From NCBI GenBank assembly GCA_030066015.1, contig JASJCL010000006.1, positions 1 to 64,000 on the forward strand: a DNA stretch of 64,000 bases, given 5' to 3'. Under the pieces are notes generated by a model. That model was not told where the DNA came from, did not search any database, and saw only the letters and a list, made by a program, of their open reading frames with translations. Shown here in pieces: positions 39,326-48,226 of the stretch. The DNA is from Desulfosarcinaceae bacterium (GTDB taxonomy: Bacteria > Desulfobacterota > Desulfobacteria > Desulfobacterales > Desulfosarcinaceae). The position numbers and the translations under genes were made by a program. The first letter of the stretch is position 1. The number at the start of each line of letters is the position of its first letter.

Positions 39326-40283
39326 AGCGTATCCTCGGGTTTAGCAGGGCGTAGAGCAGATCCACTACGATGTTGATAAATAAGATGATGAAGGCCGCCA
39401 GCATGATGTAGGTCACGATGACGGGCTGATCGGTCTCGAAGATGGAAGTGAGCAGCAGGTTGCCCATCCCCGGCCACTGAAAAATGGTCTCGGTGACGAT
39501 GGAGTAGGCGATGAGCTCACCGAAGCTGAGGCCCGCAATGGTCACCACCGGGATGAGGACGTTGCGCAGGGCGTGCTTGAGGATCACCTTGGCGGGCGAA
39601 AGCCCCTTGGCCCAGGCGGTCTTGATATACTCCTCGCCGAGCGTCTCGCGCATGCCGGCGCGGGTCAATCGCAGCAGTACGGCGAGCTGATAGCCGGAGA
39701 GGGTCAAGGCTGGCAGCAGAATGTGCTGCCAGCCGGAGGCCGTGAGGAGCCCGGTGCGCCAGAAGCCGAGCTGAACGGTATCCCCCCGGCCAAAGGGTGG
39801 CAGGATATTGAGATAGACCGAAAAGAGCATCACCAGCAGAATACCGATGAGGAAGGTGGGAATGCTGATTCCGAAGAGTGAGCCCGCCATGATGGTGCGA
39901 CTGAGCCAGCCATTGGGGCGGATCGCCACCACCACCCCCAGCCCCACCCCCATGCTGAAGGAGAAGCAGATGGCCACCAGGGCCAGTTCGAAGGTGGCCG
40001 GGAAGCGCTCCAGGATCGTGTCCAGGGCGTCGATCTGACTGATATAGGACTTCCCAAAATCGCCTTTCAGGGCGCCCCCCAGGAAGCTGAAGTACTGCAC
40101 GGCCATGGGTCGGTCCAGGCCGTAGGCCTTGCGCACCTGTTCTTGCTCCTCCTGGGTCGCGTACTTTCCGGCCAGCATGCGCACCGGATCGCCGGTGTAG
40201 CGAAAGAGCCAGAAACAGACCAGGGATACGGCCAGAAGAACGACGATGCCCTGGAGGAGGCGCCTGACGATATAGGTTGCCAT
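39318..40283 (-). CDS. ABC importer permease, DppB type
   Basis: 321 residues with about six membrane helices. The hallmark segments are RYTGDPVRMLAGKYATQEEQ near the N-terminus, then GEEYIKTAWAKGLSPAKVIL and KHALRNVLIPVVTIAG (EAA loop). It sits 83 bases after the binding-protein gene, from which it is separated by a strong hairpin, and overlaps the following DppC-type gene. It is the pore subunit of the same importer. Confidence 0.93.
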   Translation of the reverse strand: MATYIVRRLLQGIVVLLAVSLVCFWLFRYTGDPVRMLAGKYATQEEQEQVRKAYGLDRPMAVQYFSFLGGALKGDFGKSYISQIDALDTILERFPATFELALVAICFSFSMGVGLGVVVAIRPNGWLSRTIMAGSLFGISIPTFLIGILLVMLFSVYLNILPPFGRGDTVQLGFWRTGLLTASGWQHILLPALTLSGYQLAVLLRLTRAGMRETLGEEYIKTAWAKGLSPAKVILKHALRNVLIPVVTIAGLSFGELIAYSIVTETIFQWPGMGNLLLTSIFETDQPVIVTYIMLAAFIILFINIVVDLLYALLNPRIRYD

Positions 40284-40312
40284 GGTCTTCTAAATCCTAC
40301 TTCTTGGGTGGC

Positions 40313-40340
40313 CGCCGCCGCCGAGGTATCGGCGGCGGCG
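40313..40340 (-). other. Intergenic hairpin after the binding-protein gene
   Basis: Perfect 11-bp GC-only arms (40313-40323 and 40330-40340) with loop AGGTAT lie between the binding-protein stop (40367) and the DppB-type start (40283). No T-run follows. The position matches that of the hairpin in the other ABC operon (8413-8438), consistent with a device that keeps binding-protein mRNA in excess. Confidence 0.55.
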
Positions 40341-40366
40341 CAGACTATCCTCCGACAACACGAGTG

Positions 40367-41884
40367 CTATTGAATCTCTTTGACCACGATCCAGCGGTCA
40401 GACCGTGGGGTGAACTGGATATTCTTGCCCTTGACCACGGCGAAGATATCCTGCTGGTAGTGGAGGGGGATCCAGGCCACATCTTCCACCGACATGCGGT
40501 TGATCTCCTGGAGGGCCTTTTCGCGCTCGGCGCGGTCGATGATGCTCGACGAGGCGATGATGGCCGCGTCCATTGCGGTCTTGGAGTATAAGGCCCCGTT
40601 GTAAGCCCCCATCCCCTTGTCGGCATCGGGGGTGTGCAGCAGTTTCTCCGCCGAACGGCCGAAGTCGAAGCTGCCGTCGAACCAGCCGATCAAATAGAAG
40701 CGATGCTTGTACTCCGTCAGCTCATCGAAGAAGATCGACTTGGGCTTGACGTCCAGGGTCACCTTGAGGCCCACCTTGGCCAGGTATTTGGCCACGGCCT
40801 CGCAGATCTTCTCGTCGTTGATGTAGCGGTCGTTGGGGCCGGCGATGGTGATCTCGAAGCCGTCGGGATAGCCCGCCGCCGCGAGCAGTTCCTTGGCCTT
40901 GGCCGGATCGTAGGGGAGCCGCTGAAGGTTCGCGTCGTAGCCCACGGTGGGTACGTCGGGCACCTGGTGGGCCAGGGTGGCCTGGCCGCGCATGACGGTC
41001 TGGATGATCTCCTCCTCGTTAATGGCGTGGGCGATGGCCTGGCGCACGCGGATATCCTCGAAGGGCGTGCCCGCCTTGTTGCTCATGTCCATGTAGATGC
41101 AGCGCCTGGCCGGGCGGGAGATCACCTCCACGTGGGGCATGGTTTTGATGCGGTCGAAGAGGGTCAGGGGCACGCCGTTGACGATGTCCACCTGCTTGCC
41201 GGCCAGGGCCGCGAAGCGGGTGGCTTCCTCGGTGATGGGACGGATATCCACGGTGGCGTATTTGGGGGCGCCTTCCCAGTAGTCGGCGTTGGCCGCCATG
41301 CGGATGTAGGATCCCTTGACCCACTCGACGAATTTATAGGCCCCGGTGCCGATGGGACGGGTGTTGTAATCGCCGTCGTCGCGGTCCTTGGAGGATTCCA
41401 TATCCACGATGAAGTTCTGGTGCATGGTCTCGGCGAACCAGGGAACCGGTTTGCCGGTCTTGAAGATGACGGTATGGTCATCGGGGGTCTCGATGCTGGC
41501 GATGGAATTGGCGATGTTGAGCAGTTTGCTGTACTTGGGGTCCTTCATGCGCTCGAAGGTAAATCTCACGTCGGCGGCGGTGAAGGGATTGCCGTTGTGA
41601 AATTTAACCCCTTTGCGCAGTTCGAACTTCCAAGTGACGGCATCCTGGCGCTCCCACTTGACGGCCAAGGCCGGGGAGAGCTTGCCTTCGGGGGCCTTGC
41701 GCTGGAGTAGACCGTCGAAGAAGTTGGACATGTAAGACAGATTGGCGTCCGAAGAAAAGGCGTGGGGATTCATCGCCTTGGGGGGGGCATCGGTGGCCAC
41801 CACCAGATCGGCCTTAGCCAGGGCGGATGTGGGCAGGGCGACAAGCAGCGCCAACAGCAGGGTCACTCGTAGAGATCGTTTCAT
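40367..41884 (-). CDS. ABC importer substrate-binding protein, family 5
   Basis: 505 residues from the ATG at 41884, preceded by GGAGGGAAGG; an ATG five codons earlier is less likely. A Sec signal peptide (MKRSLRVTLLLALLVALPTS, cleavage after ALA) precedes a DppA/OppA-type domain: LSPALAVKWERQDAVTWKFE, then KGVKFHNGNPFTAADVRFTF and TGAYKFVEWVKGSYIRM. Family members bind di- and oligopeptides, glutathione and related compounds. The operon also encodes an M20 peptidase, so an amide- or peptide-containing ligand is likely. Confidence 0.92.
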   Translation of the reverse strand: MKRSLRVTLLLALLVALPTSALAKADLVVATDAPPKAMNPHAFSSDANLSYMSNFFDGLLQRKAPEGKLSPALAVKWERQDAVTWKFELRKGVKFHNGNPFTAADVRFTFERMKDPKYSKLLNIANSIASIETPDDHTVIFKTGKPVPWFAETMHQNFIVDMESSKDRDDGDYNTRPIGTGAYKFVEWVKGSYIRMAANADYWEGAPKYATVDIRPITEEATRFAALAGKQVDIVNGVPLTLFDRIKTMPHVEVISRPARRCIYMDMSNKAGTPFEDIRVRQAIAHAINEEEIIQTVMRGQATLAHQVPDVPTVGYDANLQRLPYDPAKAKELLAAAGYPDGFEITIAGPNDRYINDEKICEAVAKYLAKVGLKVTLDVKPKSIFFDELTEYKHRFYLIGWFDGSFDFGRSAEKLLHTPDADKGMGAYNGALYSKTAMDAAIIASSSIIDRAEREKALQEINRMSVEDVAWIPLHYQQDIFAVVKGKNIQFTPRSDRWIVVKEIQ

Positions 41885-41916
41885 CTTCCTTCCCTCCATG
41901 GTTTGCTATTTTCGCA

Positions 41917-43026
41917 TCATTCAATGTCGTCCGCGGCGGCGGGGGCCGCCCGGTGCGACGTCTCGCCATACAGGTGGCAGGCGGCCCGATGGCCGCCGCC
42001 AAAATCGATGAACTGGGGCACTACCTCCGAACAGATCGCCATCCGTTCGGGGCAGCGCGTGTGAAAGCGACAGCCCGCCGGGGGGTGAATGGGGCTGGGC
42101 ACGTCACCTTCCAGGATTATGCGCCGTTTCCGGTGCAGGGGGTTGGCCACTGGTGCGGCGGAGAGCAGGGCCTGGGTGTACGGGTGCTTGGGGTCTCCAT
42201 ACAGGGCGGCGTATGGGGCCGCTTCGATCACCTTGCCCAGGTACATGACCAGAATCCGATCGCAGAGGTACTCCACCACGGCCAGATCGTGGGAGATGAT
42301 CAAGAGGGAAAGATCGAAGCGCGCTTTGAGTTCCAGAAGTAAATTGATGATCTGGGCCTGAATGCTCACATCCAGGGCCGATACCGGCTCATCGCCGATG
42401 ATGACCGCGGGATCCAGGGCCAGCGCTCGGGCGATGCCGATGCGCTGACGCTGTCCGCCGGAGAATTCGTGGGGATAACGGCGGCCCTGATCGGGACTGA
42501 GGCCGACGGTATCCAGTAAAAATGCCAGCCGGTCATTTCGCTCCCGGCCGCTGTAAAGCCCGTGGACATCCATGGGGTCGCCCAGTATCTGGGCCACCGT
42601 CATGCGGGGGTTGAGGGAAGAGTAGGGATCCTGGAAAATGAGCTGCATCTCCCGGCGCACTTGCCGCAAGCGCTCGCGCCCCATGCCGCCCATCTCCTCT
42701 CCTTTGAACCAGACCTGTCCCCCCGTGGGCGGGGTGAGCCCCATGACGGCCATCCCGGCCGTGGTCTTGCCGCAGCCCGATTCGCCCACGATGCCCAGGG
42801 TTTCCCCTTTGGCCAAGTGGAAGTCGACACCGTCCACGGCATGCACATGGGCCACCACGCGGCTGAGAATTCCCCGCTTGATGGGAAAGAGCACTTCCAG
42901 ATTGCGGGCGTCGATGAGGGCCCCCGGGGAGGTTTCGTCGTGAACTTCACCAGTGGCTTGGCCATGGTTGGCCGCGCTGGATCGGGTGTTGACATCGTTC
43001 ATGGCGGATCGGCTTTCACCGGACAT
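41917..43026 (-). CDS. Oligopeptide-type ABC ATPase, DppF/OppF type
   Basis: 369 residues from the ATG at 43026, which has GAGG upstream and follows the previous stop by 7 bases; a longer frame overlaps the previous gene. It carries Walker A GESGCGKTT, the Q-loop in QLIFQDPYSSLNPRM, signature FSGGQRQRIGIARALA, Walker B AVIIGDEPVSALD and H-loop IISHDLAVV. The C-terminal oligo_HPY segment has PPAGCRFHTRCPERM, the extension that binds a 4Fe-4S cluster in some DppF proteins. It forms a heterodimer with the DppD-type ATPase encoded just before it. Confidence 0.94.
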   Translation of the reverse strand: MSGESRSAMNDVNTRSSAANHGQATGEVHDETSPGALIDARNLEVLFPIKRGILSRVVAHVHAVDGVDFHLAKGETLGIVGESGCGKTTAGMAVMGLTPPTGGQVWFKGEEMGGMGRERLRQVRREMQLIFQDPYSSLNPRMTVAQILGDPMDVHGLYSGRERNDRLAFLLDTVGLSPDQGRRYPHEFSGGQRQRIGIARALALDPAVIIGDEPVSALDVSIQAQIINLLLELKARFDLSLLIISHDLAVVEYLCDRILVMYLGKVIEAAPYAALYGDPKHPYTQALLSAAPVANPLHRKRRIILEGDVPSPIHPPAGCRFHTRCPERMAICSEVVPQFIDFGGGHRAACHLYGETSHRAAPAAADDIE

Positions 43027-43033
43027 GGCGGCC

Positions 43034-44032
43034 TCAATGGGGAATGTGGAGCCAGCAGCGCACGGCATGGCCCGTGTCGATTTCGGTCAATTCGGGTTCC
43101 GCCTGCCCGCAGATATCCATCGCTTCACTGCAACGGCCCTGGAATTTGCAGCCAGTGGGCAGGTTGTAGAGACTGGGCACCATCCCCTTGATCTCCCGCA
43201 AGGTCTGCCGCTCTCCCGCCGTACGGCTGCCCAGCTGGGGGATGGAGGCCAGCAACCCGCGGGTGTAGGGATGCAGCGTGTTTTCGAACAGCGGCAGGGT
43301 GGCGGCCGTTTCGACCACCCGGCCGGCGTACATCACCACGATCCGGTCGGCCATCTCGGCAATGACGCCCAGATCATGGGTAATCATCTGGATAGCGGTG
43401 TCGTAATCGGACTTGAGCTTGGCCATCAGATCGAGAATCTGGGCCTGCACGGTCACGTCCAAGGCCGTTGTGGGTTCGTCGGCGATGAGCAGCTTCGGGT
43501 CGCAGGCCAAGGCCATGGCGATCATGGCCCGCTGACGCATGCCGCCCGAAAGCTGATGGGGATACTCGCCCACCCGGCTTCTGGGTGCCGGAATCTGGAC
43601 CCGTTCGAGCATCTCCACAGCGGCATCGCGGGCCTCTTTTTTGGTCATCCCCTTGTGCAGCACGAACATCTCGCCGATCTGGTCACCGATGGTGAAGACC
43701 GGATTGAGGGAGGTCATGGGCTCCTGAAAGATCATACTGATGCGGGCGCCGCGGATGGACCGCATCTCTTTCTGGCTCAGGCGGGTCAGGTCCTCGCCCT
43801 GGAACAGGATCTCGCCCGCCACGATCTTGCCCGGCGGCTCCGGCAGTATGCGCATGATGCTGGCCGCGGTGACGCTTTTGCCGCTGCCCGATTCCCCAAC
43901 GACGCCCAGGGCTTCGCCCTTGTTCAGGTGGAAAGAGACCCCGTCCACCGCCCGGGCCACCCCTTCGAAGGTGTAGAAGTAGGTTGCCAACTCCCGGACG
44001 TCCAACAAGGGGCTGCGATCGGTGGCCATCAT
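43034..44032 (-). CDS. Oligopeptide-type ABC ATPase, DppD/OppD type
   Basis: 332 residues with Walker A GESGSGKSV, Q-loop MIFQEPMTSLNPV, signature LSGGMRQRAMIAMALA, Walker B LLIADEPTTALD and H-loop MITHDLGVIAEM. The C-terminal oligo_HPY segment LPTGCKFQGRCSEAM gives Cys residues for a possible iron-sulfur cluster. The start codon overlaps the stop of the M20 peptidase gene (ATGA), so the importer genes are translationally coupled to the enzyme gene. Confidence 0.94.
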   Translation of the reverse strand: MMATDRSPLLDVRELATYFYTFEGVARAVDGVSFHLNKGEALGVVGESGSGKSVTAASIMRILPEPPGKIVAGEILFQGEDLTRLSQKEMRSIRGARISMIFQEPMTSLNPVFTIGDQIGEMFVLHKGMTKKEARDAAVEMLERVQIPAPRSRVGEYPHQLSGGMRQRAMIAMALACDPKLLIADEPTTALDVTVQAQILDLMAKLKSDYDTAIQMITHDLGVIAEMADRIVVMYAGRVVETAATLPLFENTLHPYTRGLLASIPQLGSRTAGERQTLREIKGMVPSLYNLPTGCKFQGRCSEAMDICGQAEPELTEIDTGHAVRCWLHIPH

Positions 44033-45147
44033 CGGACCTCCCTGCCCGCCAATTCGGTCTGAAACCGGTGCAGGGTGTCGTAAAGCGGCCCCAGGCTGTC
44101 AATCACCAGATGCTCCTCCGCGCTGTGCTGGGACATCTCCCCTTCCGCCCCCCACACGACGCCGGGGATCCCCTTGGCCGACGGGTAGCGGGCATCGGAG
44201 CTGCCGTGTTCGCTGACGGTGCCCACGTCGCCGGCCAGATCGATGAGCAGATCGAGATGGTCTGAGGCGCCGCTGACGAAAAGCGGCACCTGGGCATGCA
44301 CCGAGACCTCGGTGTGGGCTACCGCGGCGCGGATCGCCGCCACCAGGTCGGCCGGATCGTCCGCCTCGGTGAAGCGGATGTCCAGGGTTGCGGTGGCCAG
44401 GTCGGGCACTTTGTTGACGGAACCGTCGCCGGTCCGACAATTACTCAACACGAGGGTCTTGTGCCAGTGTTCCGAAGCGGCGTCGGCCGCCGCCGGCTCG
44501 GGAAAAAGCTGCTGAATGGCGCGGTAGTCGGCCACCAGACGATCGAAGGCGTTGATGCCCAGCCAGGGCCTGGCCCCGTGGGCGGCCTTGCCGCGCGTCG
44601 CCATCGCGAGTTGCAGAACGCCCTTTTCCCGGGTGACGATTCGCTTGGGGCCGCCGCCGTCCAGGGCCACGAAGAACTCCGGCCGCAGCGTCTCCAGCGC
44701 GGCACCGGCCCCGTTGGCGCCGCCCACCTCCTCATCTCCGGTGAGCAGAAGACCGAATCCCAGGTCCGCCTGGCTGCCGCCGATATCCTGCTGCGCTCTG
44801 AGATGCCGCTCGAACAGCACCAGGGCGAGGGCCACGGCGTACTTGTCGTCGATGGCACCCCGGCCGTAGAGCCTGCCCGCCGCCTCGCGGGGCTGGAAAA
44901 GGTTGTCGTCGTCCGCCTCCACCACGTCGAAGTGGGCCATGTAGAGCACCGGCAGGCGCGCTGACGCCGGAAGGACGAGGAGCGAGGGTGTGCCGTTGAT
45001 GTCACGACGTTCATAGGCTATGTTGCGCTGGTCCAGCCAGGCTTCGATGAAATCGGCGCATCGCTGAATCTCGGCAGGGCGCGAGTGCACGGACGGGATG
45101 CGGATGAGGGCTTTGGTGAGGTCGACGATCTCCTGCTCAGGGTGCAC
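44029..45147 (-). CDS. M20-family metallopeptidase / N-acyl amino acid hydrolase
   Basis: 372 residues from a GTG with AGAGAGG upstream. It is a cytoplasmic two-zinc enzyme: VLYMAHFDVVE carries the first His and catalytic Asp (HxD), GRGAIDDKYAVALAL the bridging Asp, TGDEEVGG the general base and ligand Glu pair, and a Gly/His-containing dimerisation domain has KAAHGARPWLGINAFDRLV. The family includes ArgE, DapE, carboxypeptidase G2 and PepV-like dipeptidases, and sequence alone does not choose among them. It is the first gene of the operon with a complete dipeptide-type importer, so it probably hydrolyses the imported peptide or N-acyl compound. Confidence 0.9.
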   Translation of the reverse strand: MHPEQEIVDLTKALIRIPSVHSRPAEIQRCADFIEAWLDQRNIAYERRDINGTPSLLVLPASARLPVLYMAHFDVVEADDDNLFQPREAAGRLYGRGAIDDKYAVALALVLFERHLRAQQDIGGSQADLGFGLLLTGDEEVGGANGAGAALETLRPEFFVALDGGGPKRIVTREKGVLQLAMATRGKAAHGARPWLGINAFDRLVADYRAIQQLFPEPAAADAASEHWHKTLVLSNCRTGDGSVNKVPDLATATLDIRFTEADDPADLVAAIRAAVAHTEVSVHAQVPLFVSGASDHLDLLIDLAGDVGTVSEHGSSDARYPSAKGIPGVVWGAEGEMSQHSAEEHLVIDSLGPLYDTLHRFQTELAGREVR

Positions 45148-45280
45148 GGGACCTCTCTTTCTTCCGGCAGCGTTTGCGCCGTCCAGCCTGCCGCGTTCGA
45201 CGCGCCGGGTGCCATTGGGGGCCGACCGCGCTGAGGGCGGCGGCCGTGAGTTGGGAGGGATCAGGTCAGACTTGACCTTA

Positions 45281-45299
45281 GTTAAATATTTTGTTTAAC
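45281..45299. promoter_or_regulatory. Palindromic operator candidate in the divergent M20/HTH region
   Basis: GTTAAATATTTTGTTTAAC has perfect 6-bp arms (GTTAAA and TTTAAC, 7-base spacer) and lies in a markedly AT-rich island (45275-45330) in otherwise GC-rich DNA. A related copy, TTGATTAATATTTTTTG, begins at 45301, giving a direct repeat spaced about two helical turns. The location between the divergent M20 operon and the HTH regulator gene suggests the regulator binds here and controls both directions. Confidence 0.55.
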
Positions 45300-45385
45300 C
45301 TTGATTAATATTTTTTGCAAACATTTTTTTCGGGGTGGCCGCCACCGCCACCCAAGGATCGGCTCAGAAAGGCGAACGCGGCAGG

Positions 45386-46414
45386 ATGCGCAAATTTTCA
45401 CCCAGAATCGTGACCCTCATCAACGAGAGCGGCCTCAATCTGAACCACATCAGTAAAAGCACCGGCATCTCCAACGTCTACCTGCGCAAACTGGTTCACG
45501 GCACCATCAACCGGCCGGGCAAAGACAAGATCGCCTCCATCATGCTGGCCCTCAACCAGTCTGTATCGTCGGTCAACGCCATGCTCAAGGCCTACGACTA
45601 TCAGCCGCTGGCGGTGGAGGATATTCCGGCCATCCTGGAGAACAATCGCCGGCGCAAAATCGTCGGCGGCAATCTCCCCCAGCACGATCACATCTACTTC
45701 GACCTCCTCCTGGCCGTCCTCGAGCGCACCGGCGGCGCGCGGATCTTGGTCAAGAACCGCCCCAGCGGCGTGTTTATGCCGGCCGAGCTCTATCTGATGA
45801 AGGAGTATCCCTACGAAAGCGACACCGCGGCGGCCCGTTTCCGCTATGAGCTGACAAAGGCCCTCATCATGGAGCGCCGGGAGCTCTTTATCGCCAATTT
45901 GGAAGCCGGCTGCCGTCTGGAGACTTACATCTGCAAGAGCTGCTTTGACGACTACCTGGCCCGCCACATCGGCCCCACACCGCGACGGGAGCACCCCCGG
46001 CGAGCCGAGCTGGTGGTGCAATACCTGGCCAACGCCCTCTCCCTGGCGATCAAACGGCCCCAGCTGCACCAGATTCGGATCATGGAGCGCTGCCCCTACT
46101 TTCATTTTCTCATCCAGGACGCCGACGGCGACCATCCCAAGGTCTCCTATCCGGGGCGCAAACTGCATGTCTTCGACAATGAGTATGATATGCGCATGCT
46201 CGAAGGGTTTACGACCGACCTGCCCCTCATCGTTGGTCAGTTCAAAAACGAGGTGGAGATGTGTCAACGAGCGGCCGATGTCGCCCTCATCGAAAATTAT
46301 CCGGACACCATGCTGGCCTACATGACGGAACGGGTGGACCGCTACGGCATGGCGGCACTGCTGAAGCGACGCGTAAGCGCCCTGCTAAAGCGCCCTGCCC
46401 TGAGCTTCTTCTGA
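45386..46414 (+). CDS. HTH (XRE-like) transcriptional regulator with a novel C-terminal domain
   Basis: 342 residues from the ATG at 45386; a GTG at 45335 in the same frame is possible. The N-terminal segment MRKFSPRIVTLINESGLNLN followed by HISKSTGISNVYLRKLVHG is a lambda-repressor-like helix-turn-helix. The remaining 270 residues are not a family I can name. They contain a Cys pair (ICKSC), PRREHPRRAELVVQYLANAL and a conserved-looking MERCPYFHFLIQDADGD. The gene is divergent from the M20/ABC operon and shares with it an AT-rich palindromic region, so local regulation of that operon is the simplest role. The sigma-54 activator gene follows 135 bases downstream. Confidence 0.78.
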   Translation: MRKFSPRIVTLINESGLNLNHISKSTGISNVYLRKLVHGTINRPGKDKIASIMLALNQSVSSVNAMLKAYDYQPLAVEDIPAILENNRRRKIVGGNLPQHDHIYFDLLLAVLERTGGARILVKNRPSGVFMPAELYLMKEYPYESDTAAARFRYELTKALIMERRELFIANLEAGCRLETYICKSCFDDYLARHIGPTPRREHPRRAELVVQYLANALSLAIKRPQLHQIRIMERCPYFHFLIQDADGDHPKVSYPGRKLHVFDNEYDMRMLEGFTTDLPLIVGQFKNEVEMCQRAADVALIENYPDTMLAYMTERVDRYGMAALLKRRVSALLKRPALSFF

Positions 46415-46486
46415 GGCGCCCCTTCCCGCCCGCCGCACCCGCCGGTTGTGGTGCTAGCGATCCGTTTCGCCCCTCCCAGAGATGAT

Positions 46487-46516
46487 TTGACAGCCAGCAT
46501 CAAATTCCCGTAGATT
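46487..46516 (+). promoter_or_regulatory. Sigma-70-type promoter of the sigma-54 activator gene
   Basis: TTGACA (46487-46492), 18-base spacer, TAGATT (46511-46516), then GGAGG and a GTG start at 46550. The -35 is perfect and the -10 matches four of six. The spacer contains AGCATCAAAT (46496-46505), a word repeated downstream of the alcohol-dehydrogenase promoter. Confidence 0.5.
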
Positions 46517-46549
46517 CAAGCAGAATCCAGTGTTTTCAAGGGAGGCAGC

Positions 46550-48019
46550 GTGGCGGTTACCAACGACAACGTCGACGAATCGGTGCACGAATACTTCGGT
46601 CGCATCCTCGACCTGATCAGCGACGGCATCTACATCTCCGACCGCAATGGCCGCACCCTGCGGGTTAACAGCATGTACGAGCGGCTGACGGGACTGAAGA
46701 AATCCAGCCTGGTGGGGCGCAATGTGGAGGCCCTCACCAGCGAGTACAACTTCGATACCATCCTCAATCCGCGCATCGTCAAATCGGGCAAGCCGGCCAC
46801 CCAGGTTCAAACCGATCGCAGGGGCAAGAAACTGGTGCTCAACGGCTACCCCATCCTGGACGAATCCGGCGAGGTCGCCCTGGTGGTCACCTTTGTGCGC
46901 GACGTGACCCTCATGGCCCAGCTGCGGGAGCAGATTCTCTCCCAACGCAAGCTCATCGAGAAGTACCGCACCAACGTCCAGTACATCAATGAGGAGAGCG
47001 ATCAGCGGCGGCCGCTGATCGCCCACAGCCCGGTCATGGTGGCCCTCAATCAACAGGTCGAAAGCGTTGCCGCCACCGATGCCACCGTTTTGCTGCAGGG
47101 CGAAACCGGGGTGGGCAAGGATGTCTTCGCCCGTCGTATTCACCAGACCAGCAGCCGCGTCGGCAAACCGTTCGTCAAGGTGGATTGTCCCACGATTCCC
47201 GAATCGCTCTTCGAATCGGAGCTCTTCGGTTACGCCCCGGGTGCCTTCTCCGGAGCACACGCCAAAGGCAAGCTGGGCCTCCTAGAGATGGCCGACAAGG
47301 GGACGCTCTTCCTGGACGAGATTGGCGAGCTCCCCCACAACATGCAGGCAAAATTGTTGCGCGTGCTGCAGGATCGGGAATTCATGCGGGTGGGGTCCAC
47401 CAAGGTACGCAAGGTGGATGTGCGGGTCGTCTCCGCCACCAATCGCGATCTGGAACGCGAAGTCCATGCAAAGCGCTTTCGCAGCGATCTTTTCTACCGC
47501 CTGCGGGTGGCGGTCCTCACCCTGCCGCCCCTGCGGGATCGCCAGAGCGATATCGTCCCCCTGGCCACCCATTTCCTCGAACGCTACGCCAACCGCTACA
47601 AGAAAAAGCTGGTGTTCGATGCGGACACCCTGGCCGCCTTCTCCACTTACCAGTGGCCGGGCAATATCCGTGAAATTGAAAACCTCATCCAGAGCCTGGT
47701 GATCACCAATCAGAACGGCAAGATCCTCCCCTCCGATCTGCCCAGCAACATGGTCGGGCACCTGTCCCAAACCTGCCGGGATACCGCCCCCTTTCCCGCC
47801 GACCCACCCGCGCCGGCGGCACCCGATTTGGGATTCTCCGATCTGGTGGGCGAGCTCGACAACGGCAAACGCGGCCTCAAGGCCATCATGGCCGAGATCG
47901 AACGCAAGATTCTGTCCTACGCCCTGAACAAACACGGCTCCCATGCCGAGGTGGCCAAGCGCTTCAAGATCGACCGCTCGACCCTCTTCCGCAAACTGCG
48001 CGCCCAGAAGCGCAGCTAA
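46550..48019 (+). CDS. Sigma-54-dependent enhancer-binding protein (PAS, AAA+, Fis HTH)
   Basis: 489 residues from a GTG with GGAGG 4 bases upstream. A PAS sensor domain (about 15-130) reads ISDGIYISDRNGRTLRVN and ends in VVTFVRDVTLM. The AAA+ domain (about 158-390) has Walker A GETGVGKD, the sigma-54 contact loop as GAFSGA (Ser instead of the usual Thr, a tolerated variant), Walker B GTLFLDEIGEL and the R-finger region SDLFYRLRVAVLTLPPLRDR. The C-terminal Fis-type helix-turn-helix is SHAEVAKRFKIDRSTLFRKL. It has no receiver domain, so the PAS domain probably reads a cytoplasmic ligand. It is the only such activator in the window and the natural candidate to bind the five 18-bp repeats upstream of dctP, iseG and the amidohydrolase gene. 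Confidence 0.93.
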   Translation: MAVTNDNVDESVHEYFGRILDLISDGIYISDRNGRTLRVNSMYERLTGLKKSSLVGRNVEALTSEYNFDTILNPRIVKSGKPATQVQTDRRGKKLVLNGYPILDESGEVALVVTFVRDVTLMAQLREQILSQRKLIEKYRTNVQYINEESDQRRPLIAHSPVMVALNQQVESVAATDATVLLQGETGVGKDVFARRIHQTSSRVGKPFVKVDCPTIPESLFESELFGYAPGAFSGAHAKGKLGLLEMADKGTLFLDEIGELPHNMQAKLLRVLQDREFMRVGSTKVRKVDVRVVSATNRDLEREVHAKRFRSDLFYRLRVAVLTLPPLRDRQSDIVPLATHFLERYANRYKKKLVFDADTLAAFSTYQWPGNIREIENLIQSLVITNQNGKILPSDLPSNMVGHLSQTCRDTAPFPADPPAPAAPDLGFSDLVGELDNGKRGLKAIMAEIERKILSYALNKHGSHAEVAKRFKIDRSTLFRKLRAQKRS

Positions 48020-48081
48020 TGCCCGTCACGACCGGCCTGCCGGCGGTACCATGGCGGGGGTGGTTTTCCATCGAATAGCGG

Positions 48082-48110
48082 TTGACAGGCCCTTTCACAA
48101 CTGATACATC
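48082..48110 (+). promoter_or_regulatory. Sigma-70-type promoter of the iron alcohol dehydrogenase gene
   Basis: TTGACA (48082-48087), 17-base spacer, TACATC (48105-48110). The -35 is perfect and the spacing ideal, while the -10 is weak, as expected for an activated or repressed promoter. AGCATCAAAT at 48119-48128 overlaps the expected start point and also occurs in the activator gene's promoter. I found no sigma-54 promoter here. Confidence 0.45.
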
Positions 48111-48226
48111 AGATATCAAGCATCAAATCAGGGACCTCGCCCCGTCCCGGGCTTCGTGCCTGCGGCGCGAGCGGGGAGGTCCACCATCTCCTTTCCCATT
48201 ATTTTCAAACCAATGAAGGTGTGGCC

